Position numbers and translations under genes: made by a program. From Panulirus ornatus (taxonomy: Eukaryota > Arthropoda > Malacostraca > Decapoda > Palinuridae): a stretch of 64,000 nt of DNA. The notes beneath the pieces are model-generated. The model saw nothing but the letters and a program-made list of their open reading frames with translations, was not told the DNA's origin and searched no databases. The stretch lies in assembly GCF_036320965.1 (NCBI RefSeq), contig NC_092276.1:6818282-6882281 (forward strand). Reading direction: 5' to 3'. Below are positions 1-10,378 of the stretch, piece after piece. How positions within the stretch are numbered: the stretch's first letter is position 1; each line of letters opens with the position of its first letter.

Positions 1-850
1 CAGAATTTTCACCCCCTCCCTTACCCTATGATTCACTTCCGCTTCCATGGTTCCATCCGCTGCCAAATCCACTCCCAGATATCTAAAACACTTCACTTCC
101 TCCAGTTTTTCTCCATTCAAACTTACCTCCCAACTGACTTGACCCTCAACCCTACTGTACCTAATAACCTAGCTCTTATTCACATTTACTCTCAGCTTTC
201 TTCTTTCACACACTTTACCAAACTCAGTCACCAGCTTCTGCAGTTTCTCACATGAATTAGCCACCAGCGCTGTATCATCAGCGAACAACAACTGACTCAC
301 TTCCCAAGTTCTCTCATCCACAACAGACTGCATACTTGCCCCTCTTTCCAAAACTCTTGCATTCACCTCCCTAACAACCCCATCCATAAACAAATTAAAC
401 AACCATGGAGACATCACACACCCCTGCCACAAACCTACATTCACTGAGAACCAATCACTTTTCTCTCTTCCTACACATACACATGCCTTACATCCTCGAT
501 AAAAACTTTTCACTGCTTCTAACAACTTGCCTCCCACACCATATATTCTTAATACCTTCCACAGAGCATCTCTATCAACTCTATCATATTCCTTCTCCAG
601 ATCCATAAATACTACATACAAATCCATTTGCTTCTCTAAGTATTTCTCACATACATTCCTCAAAGCAAACACCTGATCCACACATCCTTTACCACTTCTG
701 AAACCACACTGCTCTTCCCCAATCTGTACATGCTCTGTACATGCCTTCACCCTCTCAATCAATACCCTCCCATATAATGTACCAGGAATACTCAACAAAC
801 TTGTACCTCTGTAATTTGAGCACTCACCTTTATCCCCTTTGCCTTTGTAA
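1..850 (-). mobile_element. LINE-A fragment (reverse transcriptase part)
   Basis: The minus strand reads as the RT core of LINE-A, starting at the segment that encodes YKGKG and running off the window edge at base 1 in the part that encodes the RYLGV region. It is cut at 850, where a second LINE-A tail begins. Identity rests on close agreement with the longer copies at 12810-14360 and 15332-17590. Confidence 0.9.
169..798 (-). pseudogene. LINE-A reverse transcriptase, broken fragment
   Basis: A 209-residue open stretch encodes the RT palm. It contains FMDLEKEYDRVDRDALW (palm motif A region), QGCVMSPWLFNLFMDGVV (motif B region) and LLFADDTALVA (motif C, the catalytic FADD box). It ends at an in-frame stop directly after VNVNKS, where other copies continue with KVIRYS, and the sense continues downstream in the same family. 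A functional enzyme would copy LINE RNA at a nicked genomic target. This copy lacks the endonuclease and the C-terminal part and cannot be autonomous. Family assignment to an APE-type, RTE-like LINE is by motif memory. Confidence 0.85.
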
Positions 851-1012
851 AATATTTAATTATACTTTGTCGTTGTCTCTCGTGTCAGCAAGGTAGTGCA
901 AGGAAACAGATGAAAGAATGGCCCAACCCACCCACATACACATGTATATACATACATGTCCACACACACACATATACATACCTATAGATTTCAATGTACA
1001 TATATATATATA
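851..1012 (-). mobile_element. LINE-A 3' end, tail-only fragment
   Basis: Reading the minus strand, this is the last ~150 nt of the LINE-A 3' UTR ending in the GCTACCT...GACA-type tail. It lies between the RT fragment at 1-850 and another LINE-A copy. This is a strongly 5'-truncated insertion. The TATATA run at 995-1015 is the boundary with the next copy. Confidence 0.75.
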
Positions 1013-1841
1013 TATTTATTTATTTATTTATTTTGCTTTGTCGCTGTCTCTCGCGTTTGCGAAGTAGTGCAAGGAAACAGACGAAAGAAATGGCCCAACC
1101 CACCCCCATACACATGTATATACATACACGTCCACACACGGAAATATACATACCTATACATCTCAATGTACACATATATATACACACACAGACATACATA
1201 TATACACATGTACATAATTCATACTGTCTGCCTTTATTTGTTCCCATCGCCACACATGAAATAACATCCCCCTCCCCCCTCATGTGTGCGAGGTAGCGCT
1301 AGGAAAAGACAACAAAGGCTTCATTCGTTCACAGTCAGTCTCTAGCTGTCATGTAATAATGCCCGAAACCACAGCTCCCTTTCCACATCCAGGCCCCACA
1401 GAACTTTCCATGGTTTACCCCAGACGCTTCACATGCCCTGATTCAATCCATTGACAGCACGGCGACCCCGGTATACCACACCGTTCCAGTTCACTCTATT
1501 CCTTGCCCGCCTTTCACCCTCCAGCATGTTCAGGCCCCGATCACTCAAAATCTTTTTCACTCCATCTTTCCACCTCCAATTTGGTCTCCCACTTCTCCTC
1601 GTTCCCTCCACCTCCAACACATATATCCTCTTGGTCAATCTTTCCTCACTCATTCTCTCCATGCGACCAAACAATTTCAAAACACCCTCTTCTGCTCTCT
1701 CAACCACCCTCTTTTTATTTCCACACATCTCTCTTATCTTTACATTACTTACTCGATCAAACCACCTCACACCACATACTGTCCTCAAACATCTCATTTC
1801 CAGCACATCCACCCTTCTGCGCACAACTCTATCCATATATA
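1013..1841 (-). mobile_element. LINE-A C-terminal region plus long 3' UTR
   Basis: The minus strand encodes the LINE-A C-terminus in an open stretch at 1429-1860. It includes VVRRRVDVLEMRCLRT, the SEERLTKRIY block, RSGRPNWRWKDGVKKIL and a C-terminus VYRGRRAVNGLNQGM. The 3' UTR (about 1030-1428) is the long variant, with a GTCTTTTCCTAGCGCTACCTC-like block missing from the young copies. The C-terminus here is eleven residues longer than in young copies, which have TGA in place of CGA. Confidence 0.85.
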
Positions 1842-2295
1842 CATATATACATGTGTACATAATTCATACTTGCTGCCTTTATTCATTCCTGTTGCCACCC
1901 CGCCACACATGAAATGGCACCCCCTCCCCCTGCACACGCTCGAGGTAGTGCTAGGAAAAGACAACAAAGGCCACATTCGTTTACACTCAGTCTCTAACTG
2001 TCATGTGTAATGCACCGAAACCACAGCTTCCTTTTCACATCCAGGCCCCACAAAACTTTCCATGGTTAACCCCAGACGCTTCACATGCCCTGGTTTAATC
2101 CACTGACAGCACGTTGACCGTGGTATACCACATCATTCCAATTCACTCTATTCCTTGCACGCCTTTCACCTTCTTGTATGTTCAGGCCCCGATTGCTCAA
2201 AATCTTTTTCACCCCATCGTTCCACCTCCATTTTGGTTTCCCATTTCTCCTCATTCCCTCCACCTCTGACACATATATCTTCTTTGTGAACCTTT
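1842..2295 (-). mobile_element. LINE-A 3' portion
   Basis: A second minus-strand LINE-A 3' UTR and C-terminal coding segment. The coding part, at 2081-2290, encodes LTKKIYVSEVEG and KPKWRWNDGVKKIL and ends in AVSGLNQGM. It abuts a 5'-inverted LINE-A copy at 2296. Confidence 0.8.
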
Positions 2296-3560
2296 CCTCA
2301 CTTCTCCAAAATTCTTGCATTCACCTCCCTAACAACCCCAACCATAAGAAAATTAAATAACCAAGGAGACATAACGCACCCCTGTTGCGAACCGACATTC
2401 ACTGGGAACCAGTCACTTTCCTCTCTTCCTACTCATACACATGCCTTCCACCCTTGATAAAAACTATTCTAGAAGAAAGTTGAGAGTAAATGTGAATAAG
2501 AGCAAGGTTATTAGGTTCAGTAGGGTTGAGGGACAAGTGAAATGGGAGGTAAGTTTGAATGGAGAAAAACTGGAGGATGTGAAGTGTTCTAGATATATGG
2601 GAGTGGAATTAGCAGCGGATGGAACCGTGGAAGCAGAAGTGTCACAGGGTGGGGGAGGGAGCAAAGGTTTTGGGAGCTTTGAAGAATGTGTGGAAGGTGA
2701 GAACATTATTTTGGATAGCAAAAATGTTTGAAGGAATTGTGGTTCCAAAAATGTTATTTGGTTGTGAGGCATGGGCTATTGATAGGGTTGTGCAGAGGAG
2801 GGTGGATTTGTTGGAAATGAAATGTTTGAGGACAATATATATTGTGAGGTGGTTTGATCAAGTAAGTAATGAAAGGGTAAGAGAGATGTGTGGTAATAAA
2901 AATAGTGTGGTTGAGAGAGCAGAAGAGGGTGTGTTGAAATGGTTTGGAGACATGGAGAGAATGAATGAGGAAAGATTGACAAAAAGGAGATATGTCAGAG
3001 GTGGAGGGAAGAAGGAGAAGCAGGAGACCAAATTGGAGATGGAAGAATGGAGTGAAGAAGATTTTGAGCGATTGGGGGCTGAACATAAAGGAAGGTGAAA
3101 GGCGTGAAAAGAATAGAGTGAATTGGAACAATGTGATATACTGGGGTGGACGTGCTGTTAGTGGACTGAACCATGGCATGTGAAGCGTCTGGGGTAAACC
3201 ATGGAAAGGTCTATGGGGCCTGGATGTGGAAAGGGAGTTGTGGTTTCAGTGCATTACACATGACAGCTAGAGAGTGAGTGTGAATGAATGTGACCTTTTT
3301 TGTCTATTCCTGGCGCTGCCTCATTGGGGGTGGGGATGCTATTTCGTGTGTGGCAAGGTGGTGACAGGAATGGATGAAGGCAGCAAGTATGGATGTGTAC
3401 ATGTACATATATGTATGCCTGTCTGTGTATATATATGCTTGAAATGTACAAGTGCGTGTGTGTGTTTATGTATATACATGTGTATGTGGGTGGGTTGGGC
3501 CATTTCTCATGTTTCCTTGCGCTACCTCGCTAATGTGGGAGACAGTGGTTAAGTATAATA
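2296..3560. mobile_element. LINE-A copy with inverted 5' part
   Basis: Bases 2296-2470 read on the minus strand as the LINE-A segment around the CVMSPWLFN block. At about 2470 the sequence switches to the plus strand and continues from RRKLRVNVNKSKVIR through the C-terminus (2471-3183) and the 3' UTR to an A-rich end near 3560. Only the segment containing FADD is missing between the two parts. This order, an inverted 5' piece followed by the 3' piece, is the known outcome of twin priming during LINE insertion. The plus-strand ORF is frameshifted near 3000. Confidence 0.65.
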
Positions 3561-4255
3561 AATAGAATAACATTTTTCATACTTAACTGTCATTTCCTCA
3601 TGTTAGATTAATACTTTCGTCTATGATGTTCATCCAGATAAAGAAATACTACTTTTAAAATTTTGAACCAGCTTAGGTTTACAGTACATTAAGCAGCAAA
3701 TGAGGTCCACAGTAAGGTTATTACCCAACATGGCAAATATGGCTTTGTGGAGGATAAGGAGCTCTAAAGTATTTGAATTAGTATGAAAAGCCCCTCATTA
3801 GTTTGCAGAAACTGCTAATCTTTTTGTAACTATTGATATAAAACTACCAGAATAAAAGAATATTCTACATATTACAATTTTTGTATTAGTGATTACTCTT
3901 ATAAAGCTTGATAAATAGAAATATATGTGCATTCCACATCAAAAAGAACTCTGGAAGACATAAAAAGGAATCTAAAATAATTGATACAGGGGAAACTGCA
4001 TTACACCATTTGTATTCAGATTCCACAAAGTGTGACTCAGAATTTACAAATAATTGCAGAAAATACTTTTCTATCTCCTCCCTCTTAGTTTTTCAGTGAT
4101 TGCAGGGTTTGAGTGTCCGATTGATGCGGTTGAGGAGTCGTTCAGGTCGTTTGGATTTTCTTGAGACCTAAAAAGATACCCTCACGTTATTAAAGCTCAA
4201 GGAAAAATTAAAGATTGAGAGATACATTAGACACTTTACATACAAAATATTATTA
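3561..4255. other. Unassigned AT-rich DNA
   Basis: No repeat of the families seen elsewhere covers this stretch. It is AT-rich with short open frames only. The one point of interest is a splice-acceptor-like tract followed by a short open frame at 4097-4164, listed separately. Confidence 0.5.
4097..4164 (+). CDS. Possible terminal host exon (weak)
   Basis: A pyrimidine-rich tract (about 4069-4096) ends in TTTTTCAG. It is followed by an open frame that reads IAGFECPIDAVEESFRSFGF-S and ends at TGA (4162-4164). A second AG lies nine bases further on. The local base composition is less AT-rich than its surroundings. I see no polyadenylation signal and no partner exon, and the product is not recognised. 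A 22-codon open stretch is easily a coincidence. Confidence 0.2.
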
Positions 4256-4495
4256 TTTTTTTTTTTTTTTCATACTATTCGCCATTTCCCGTGTTGGCGA
4301 GGTAGCGTTAAGAACAGAAGACTGAGCCTTTCAGGGAATATCCTCACTTGGCTCCCTTCTCTGTTCCTTCTTTTGGAAAATTAAAAAACGAGCGGGGAGG
4401 ATTTCCAGCCCCCCGCTCCCTTCCCTTTTAATCGCCTTCTACGACATGCAGGGAATACGTGAGAAGTATTCTTTCTCCCCTATCCCCAGGGATAA
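4256..4495 (-). mobile_element. SINE-A copy
   Basis: A full-length short element on the minus strand. In plus-strand order it shows a T-rich tail, CATACTATTCGCCATTTCCC, GCGAGGTAGCGTTAAGAACAG, the CTGTTCCTTCTTTTGGAAAA block, the CCCCCGCTCCC block and the head TATCCCCAGGGAT. The same module occurs at least six other times in the window. Confidence 0.85.
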
Positions 4496-5260
4496 TAAAC
4501 ATATATATAAGTACATATTCATACTAGCTCACTTTCACCACTCCCTGCTGCCACCCCAACCCACAGGAAACAGAGTTCAGAGTAATAATCAACTAAATAT
4601 CATAATTAAACCTCTGAAAATTATGTAGCTGTAATTTTATAACATGAAGTTTATGACAGCACATCGACTCCAATACACCACATCGTTCCAATTCACTCTT
4701 TTCCTTGCAAGCCCTTCACACTCCTGCATGTTTAGGCCCCACTCACACAAAATCTTTTTCACTCCATTCTTCCACCTCCAGTTTGGTCTCCTGCTTCTCC
4801 TTGTTCCCTCCAACTCTAACACATATCCTCTTTATTAGCCGTTCTTCAATCATTCTCTCCATTTGTCCAAACCACTTCACCACACCCTCTTCTACTTAAC
4901 TACACTCTTTTTATTACCACACATCTCTCTTACCCTTTCATCACTTAATCAAACTACCTCACACCACATATTGTCCTCAAACATACTATTTCCAACACAC
5001 CCACCCTCCTCTGTACAACCCTATCTATAGCCCGTGCCTCGCAACCAAATAATATTGTTAGAACCACTATTCCTTCAAACATACCCATTTCTGCTCTCCA
5101 AGAGAGTGTTCTCACCTTCCACACATTCTTCAACACTCCCAGAACCTTAGCCCCCTCCCCACCTTGTGATTCACTTCCACTTCCATGGTTCCATCTGCTG
5201 CTAAGTCCACTCCCAGATACTTAAAACACTTCACTTCCTCCAGTTTTTCTCCATTCAAAC
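4496..5260 (-). mobile_element. LINE-A, old copy (3' part)
   Basis: Minus-strand LINE-A C-terminal coding sequence (about 4655-5260), preceded at 4496-4640 by a decayed 3' UTR remnant. Recognisable blocks are RRPNWRWKNGVKKIL, VFEGIVVLTILFGCEA and RVVQRRVGVLEI. Frameshifts and stops break it into short pieces. It continues at 5521 beyond an inserted SINE-A. Confidence 0.75.
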
Positions 5261-5520
5261 TTCTTTCTTTCAAACTATTCGCCATTTCCTGCATTAGCGA
5301 GGTAGCGTTAAGAACAGAGGACTGGGCCTTTGAGGGAATACCCTCACCTGGCCCAATTCTCTGTTCCTTCTTTTGGAAAATTAAAAAAAAAAAAAAAAAA
5401 AAAGAGAGGGGAGGATTTCCAGCCCCCCGCTCCCTCCCCTTTTAGTCGCCTTCTACGACACGCAGGGAATACGTGGGAAGTATTCTTTCTCCCCTAATAC
5501 GTGGGAAGTATTCTTTCTCC
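5261..5520 (-). mobile_element. SINE-A inserted in LINE-A
   Basis: A minus-strand SINE-A with an A-rich internal run at 5383-5403. It interrupts the LINE-A at 4496-5615 between the parts coding for SLNGEKLEE and the upstream RVEGQ block. The last ~25 bases of its head are tandemly repeated (AATACGTGGGAAGTATTC occurs twice, near 5468 and 5497). No clear target-site duplication is visible; a few host LINE bases are missing at the site. Confidence 0.8.
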
Positions 5521-5640
5521 CAATTAACTTGTCCCTCAACCCTACTGAACCTACTAACCTTGCTCTGATTCACATTTACTCTCAACTTTCTCCTTTCACA
5601 CCAAACTCAGTAACCAAATATTATAAGACTGATATTCATC
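5521..5640 (-). mobile_element. LINE-A continuation beyond SINE-A
   Basis: Resumes the minus-strand LINE-A of 4496-5260 with the segment coding for RRKLRVNVNQSK and the RVEGQV block, then decays into unassigned sequence near 5615. Confidence 0.65.
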
Positions 5641-5689
5641 ACCAGGAAGTGTCATGAAAGAAAGAAAGAAATGCATTTTGGAAGGAACA

Positions 5690-6190
5690 GAGTGAGAGTT
5701 TTTTGGTAGTTCTGATTCAGAGGATCAAATATTAGTGCTACGAGATCTAAATGCAAGGGTGGATGATGTGGCAATTAAGGGTATATTTGGTGGAAATGGT
5801 TTCCCTGAGGTTAGCAGAAATGGTTTCGGGAAAAGCTTGAAAAGTGTACATAAGGAAGAAAGTTGATTAGAAATATATGGTTCATGAAAATATGCATATC
5901 TGGATAAAGGGGGTTGAGTGTCAATGAACATTAATGGAGGATGTGCTAAATGACAGCTGTGCAAAGGAGAGGTTGTTGGATAAGAATGTGCTGAGTGGCA
6001 CAGCAGGTGGAATGTTTTATAATTTTTGGGTTGAGGTGAACATGAACATTGGTCCTGGGTTTAGGAAAAGAGTAAATAACACATTTGATGAGAAGAAAAT
6101 GAGCTTTGAAATGTTGCCTGTGTGTAGAGATACCAAAACTGAGTGAAAAGAGGCAAGGGGTGAAAGACAAAATAATGGAAGGTTAAGGAT
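5690..6190 (+). mobile_element. LINE-A endonuclease fragment, decayed
   Basis: Plus-strand remnant of the LINE-A APE endonuclease. LRDLNARVDDVAIKGIFGG (about 5735-5790) matches the GDLNARV block of APE nucleases, and LNDSCAKERLLDKNVLSGTAG (5945-6010) matches the LLIDRHVKERLLDVNVLRGA block seen at 9810-9870. The SDH motif is lost, reading as MFYNFW. Several frameshifts are present. Confidence 0.6.
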
Positions 6191-7261
6191 GAAGTGATCA
6201 AGTGTGTGGCTAACATCTTTGGCATGTGGAAGGATGATTGCCAGTTTATAAGTTCTTTTCTTTTTTATTTATTTCTAATTACCCCAGAACCAATTTCTGT
6301 GAGTCATGGTGTTATCCATGACCTTCGTAAAGAATCCTGTTCTACTTCAGTAGCAAGGAAATGAAGACTCCTTTGGAGGAAGAGAAGTTCTTTGATGAGA
6401 CTGTACTCCCAGTGATAAAACCATGTCAAAGGTAACTTCACTTATAACCTCTAGCAGGCAGAGCCAGTAATGCCTAAAAGAGCACTAAGTAGTGGAATCA
6501 GGGAGTTAAATCATTAATGAGATATAGAAAGAAGATGCATGGACAGAATCTGCTGGGAAGGAGTGTGAGTGAAGGGAATGAGGACAAAAGAAAGTGGTGG
6601 AATGTACAAGAAAGGAATGCAAGCTGAAAATGAGAGCAAATGATAAATGGAAAGAGAAACAGGATGAATGGGAACACCAGTCTTATGAATATTCATCATA
6701 TAATACAGAATATCTGATGAGCATCCTGTTGCAAACAGCTTAGTATATAAAGAATAACTTTTCATAATAATCTTATTTAATTATATAAAAAAATCAGTTA
6801 ATCTGATCTAATTAGTTGACAGATTTAATGATAGTTGTGGAAACTTTAAACTTGGAAACATCAGAAAAGTTTGTTTGTAGCCTTATTAACATAGCATGAT
6901 TTATCAAGAATTACCATGCCCTTTCCCTTCCTATTCATGCCACACATTATACATCAGCCTATAACCTTTCAAAGTTCCTTGTTTCTATCTTCTTACCACT
7001 AAACTTATGATGATTTCACAAATCCCAATTCGTATCAGTTTTCATATGTTACACTTCACAAGTAATGATAAATTATTTATGGTTTGCTCAGACATCTTAA
7101 AAAGTTTGTTCATGAACATTCTGTTGCTTGAAACCACTGATTTTTTTTCATACTTGATTGCCATTTCCCATAACAGTGAGGCAGCACCGATGTTACCATA
7201 TGTTTTCTTGTCTTTTGCACATTATTTACCTTCTTTCAAAACATCTTATTTTCCCTAAAGA
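6191..7261. other. Unassigned DNA, no gene supported
   Basis: Mostly AT-rich single-copy-looking sequence. Bases 7141-7192 resemble the tail shared by SINE-A and LINE-A (CATACTTGATTGCCATTTCC then GTGAGGCAGCACC), probably a tail-only insertion on the minus strand. Bases 6288-6431 have splice-like borders but no frame open throughout, so no exon is called. The rest shows nothing I can name. Confidence 0.4.
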
Positions 7262-7935
7262 TTACTGATACTCAGTGACTCACCCAATTCCCATTATTTC
7301 AACTCCTGCACCTTCTTCTTGACCTCCTGCCACTTTCTCATATACTCCCCCAATTATTTGAACTCCTTCCCACTGCCGAAATGACTCATTTCTCTTTCAC
7401 TAACCCTTTCTAATCTGCCCCCCCTTCCACCTTTTGCATGCCAAGTGCATCTCTTGCACATGCCTCCACTCCTCTAAATACCTCCCATTTCTCCCCCACT
7501 AACCTTGCTTCATTTACCCTCATCTTTTGCCATTCTACACTCAATATGTCCTAGTATTTCTTTACACAAGTCTCTCTTCTAAGCTCTAATACTCTTACCA
7601 GTCTTTTCTCCCTAATAGTATTTCCACTTTTTTGAAAACTTCTTCAAATCCGCAAGACAGTAATCAGACATCCCATCAGCTGACCCTCTCTGCGCATTTA
7701 CATCCATAGTCTTTCTTTTATACACCTTTTCATTAATATGTAATCCAATAATGCCCACGGGCCATCTCTGCTACTCACATATGTATCCATATTTCCAATC
7801 ACCAGCCCTTTTTTCAGTATACAACTCCACAAATTGTCCACCATTTCCATTCATAACACTGAATACCACATATACCCTCTACTGCCATTCATATCTACCT
7901 TCATTCACTTTTTAATTCACGTTCTTTATTCAGCA
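7262..7935 (-). mobile_element. LINE-A endonuclease/linker fragment, decayed
   Basis: On the minus strand, blocks appear in LINE-A order: GNGGQFVELYTEKRAGDW (APE), RGSADGMSDYCLADLKKF (the SDH region, with H replaced by Y), then the linker region with CKRCTWHAKGG and KWQEVKKKVQELK. This places it as the APE C-terminus and linker. Multiple stops and frameshifts are present. Confidence 0.65.
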
Positions 7936-8462
7936 CAAAATGATCCACATATATGTGGATGAAAAATGACGGAAGAGAACAAAAGGGATTTGATTGACTG
8001 TGGCAGTGGATGAATGGTTTGTACAAGAGCTGTGAGAGGAATCTCAGGAGATTCTGACCATTTTGCAGTTTTGTGGAGGTGAGGATCAAAGAGAAAAGGA
8101 GGTATGCTGTATGGAAGAAAAGAGAGTAAAAAATGTTGGCAAACGAGAAGATGAATCAGAAAGAATGAAAGGGAACATGAAAGAAGTGTTACAGAAAGTA
8201 TATATGAAAATGTAGTAAATGTAGGGAAGCAGTCATGTGCGACTGAGGGGTTTAAAATGTTTAGAAGAAGATTGTTAAAGATTGTGGAATTAGTACTGGA
8301 TATAAGGCTGTGAGATACAAAAATAAAAGTGGAAATAAATGGAGGGACGGATGAGATTAGAAATACTATGGAAGAGAATAAAAAGGCAAAAGGTAGATGG
8401 CTTGAAAGGAATGTACCAGTGGAAGCTCAGCAAAAGAGGGAAGAATATAATGTGTGTAAGCA
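7936..8462. other. Unassigned purine-rich DNA
   Basis: Purine-rich on the plus strand, as are LINE-A and LINE-B sense strands, so it may be a decayed LINE segment. I could not align it to a specific part of either family, and no open frame above about 60 codons looks protein-like. Confidence 0.35.
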
Positions 8463-9290
8463 GAATATCCCTGGGGATAGGGGAGAAAGAATACTTCCCA
8501 CGCATTCCTCACGTGTCATAGAAGGCAACTAAAGGTGACGGGAGCGGGGGCTAGAAACCCTCCCCTCCTTGTATTTTTAACTTTCTAAAAGGGGAAACAG
8601 AAGAAGGAGTCAGGCGGAGAGTGCTCATCCCCCTCGAACGCTCAGATTGGGGTGTCTAAATGTGTGTGGACATAACCAAGATGAGAAAAAAGGAGAGACA
8701 GGTAGTATGTTTGAAGAAAGAAACCTGGATTGGAGTGAAAAAGATTTTGAGTGATTGGGGCCTGAACATGCAGGAGGGTGAAAGGCGTGCAAGGAATAGA
8801 GTGAATTGGAACGATGTGGTATACCGGGGCCGAAGTGCTGTCAATGGATTGAACCAGGGCATGTGAAGCGTCTGGGTAAATCATGGAAAGTTGTGTGGGG
8901 CCTGGATGTGGAAAGGGAGCTGTGGTTTTGGTGCATTATTACATGACAGCTAGAGACTGAGTGTGAACGAATGTGGCCTTTATTGTCTTTTCCTAGCGCT
9001 ACCTCGCACACATGAGGGGGGTGGGGGTTGTTATTTCATGTGTGGTGGGGTGGCGATTGGAATTAATAAGGGCAGACAGTATGAATTATGTACATGTGTA
9101 TATATGTATATGTCTGTGTGTGTATATATATGTATACGCTGAGATGTATAGGTATGTATATTTGTGTGGGTGGACGTGTATGTATATACATGTGTATGTA
9201 GGTGGGTTAGGCCATTCTTTTATCTGTTTCCATGCGCTACCTTGCTAATGCGGGAGACAGCGACAAAGCAAAATAAATGATAAATAAATA
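8463..9290 (+). mobile_element. LINE-A 5' end fused to 3' end (internal deletion)
   Basis: Starts with the head CCCTGGGGATAGGGGAGAAAG shared with SINE-A, continues through a LINE-A 5' UTR (AGAAGGAGTCAGGCGGAGAG..., matched by the copy at 61480) to about 8735, then jumps to the C-terminal coding region (GVKKILSDWGLNMQEGERRAR, VVYRGRSAVNGLNQGM) and the 3' UTR. Almost the whole ORF is missing. The jump coincides, within about 10-20 bases, with the left edge of the large tandem duplication. Confidence 0.8.
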
Positions 9291-9740
9291 AGAGTGTTAA
9301 GAAGCTAAATAGGAAAGCAAATAAAGAGTGGATGAAGTTTCGAAAGAAAGTTACGTGAAAAGTTTAGGGAAAATAACAAATTGTATTGGAAGTAAGGTGG
9401 AAAAGGAAAGAGAAGGATGTAAGAGTGGAATTGTAAATGTGAAAAATAAGGAATGGGAATAGCTGAAATAAAAGAGGAAGTGAAAGGAAGTATGGGCATG
9501 GGTACAGAGAATGGAAGGAAGAGGATACAAGTGCACAGGATTATAGCAAGAAGGGAAGTCCAAATGGCAATAATGGGGTTGAAAGTAGGAAAGGCACCTG
9601 AAGTGGATAGGATTAAGGTTAAAATGTTGAAGTATGGAGGAAAGAACATGATAGAGTAGATGCATCAGATATGTAAATTAACATGGAAGCAGAAGGTTGT
9701 GCCTCAGGATTGGGTGAAAGCTATTATTTTTCCTGGTTTA
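9291..9740 (+). mobile_element. LINE-B fragment, N-terminal RT region
   Basis: Encodes IMGLKVGKAPEVDRIKVKML and VVPQDWVKAIIFPG, which correspond in position to the LINE-A blocks KMKAGKAAGLDGI and EVPEDWQNACIVPLYKG but are clearly different sequences. This marks a second LINE family. It is frameshifted. It is interrupted at about 9741 by a LINE-A fragment, and LINE-B sequence resumes at 10379. Confidence 0.6.
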
Positions 9741-10378
9741 AAAAGAGAGATATCCATAAGTATATGTATGTGAGTAAGAGAGATAGTCAAAGAGCATTAT
9801 TGGATTACTTGTTAATTGATAGGCATGTAAAAGAGAGACTTTTGGATGTTAATGTGCTGAGAGGGGCAGCTGGAAGGATGTCTGATCACTATCTTTTGGA
9901 GGCAAAGGTGAAGAATTGTAGAGGTTTTCAAAAAAGAAAATGATGGGAAGAAGAGAGTCGTGAGAGTAAGTGAACTTAAAAAGGAGATGTGTGAGGAAGT
10001 ACCAGGAGAGATTGAGTATAGAATGGCAAAAGGTGAGAGCAAATGATGTGAGGGGAGTGGGTGAGGAATGGGGTGTACTTAGGGAAGCAGTGATGGCATG
10101 TGCAAAAGATGCATGTGGCATGAGAAAGGTGGAAGGGGGGCAGATTAGAAAGGGTAGTGAGTGGTGGGATGAAGAAGTTGATAGTGAAAGAGAAAAGAGA
10201 GGTGTTTGGATGATACTTACAAAGAAGGAGTGCAAATGACTGGAAGATGTATAAAAGAAAGTGGCAGGAGGTCAAGAGAAAGGTACAAGGGTTGAAAAAG
10301 AGGACAAATGAGAGCTGGGGTGAGAGAATATCATTAAACATTTGGGAGAATAAAAAAATGTTTTGGAAGGAGGCTCTG
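9741..10378 (+). mobile_element. LINE-A endonuclease C-terminus and linker
   Basis: Encodes KKRDIHKYMYV, LLDYLLIDRHVKERLLDVNVL and GRMSDHYLLEAKVKNCRGFQ (9745-9935). The SDH triad motif of APE endonucleases is intact here. The linker follows, with VWRNGVYLGK, KRKWQEVKRKVQGLKKR and NESWGERISLNIWENKKMFW (to 10378). Frameshifts separate the parts. It lies between two LINE-B pieces. Confidence 0.75.

Noticed and set aside
956..1296. Frames rich in HTHIHTY/MYIHT residues
   Set aside because: They come from the TACATA/CACACA-rich LINE-A 3' UTR.
1451..1912. Long antisense frames opposite the LINE-A C-terminus (Ser/Pro/His-rich), repeated at every copy
   Set aside because: They mirror a purine-rich coding strand and its stop-poor complement. 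They have no conserved start and vanish in diverged copies.
6288..6431. Possible exon with CCCCAG acceptor and AAAG|GTAACT donor
   Set aside because: No reading frame is open across the 144 bases; two partly open frames overlap, which would need an unsupported frameshift.
8341..8530. Short plus-strand frame before the LINE-A 5' end
   Set aside because: It reads into the SINE-A/LINE-A head in a non-coding part and has no recognisable features.
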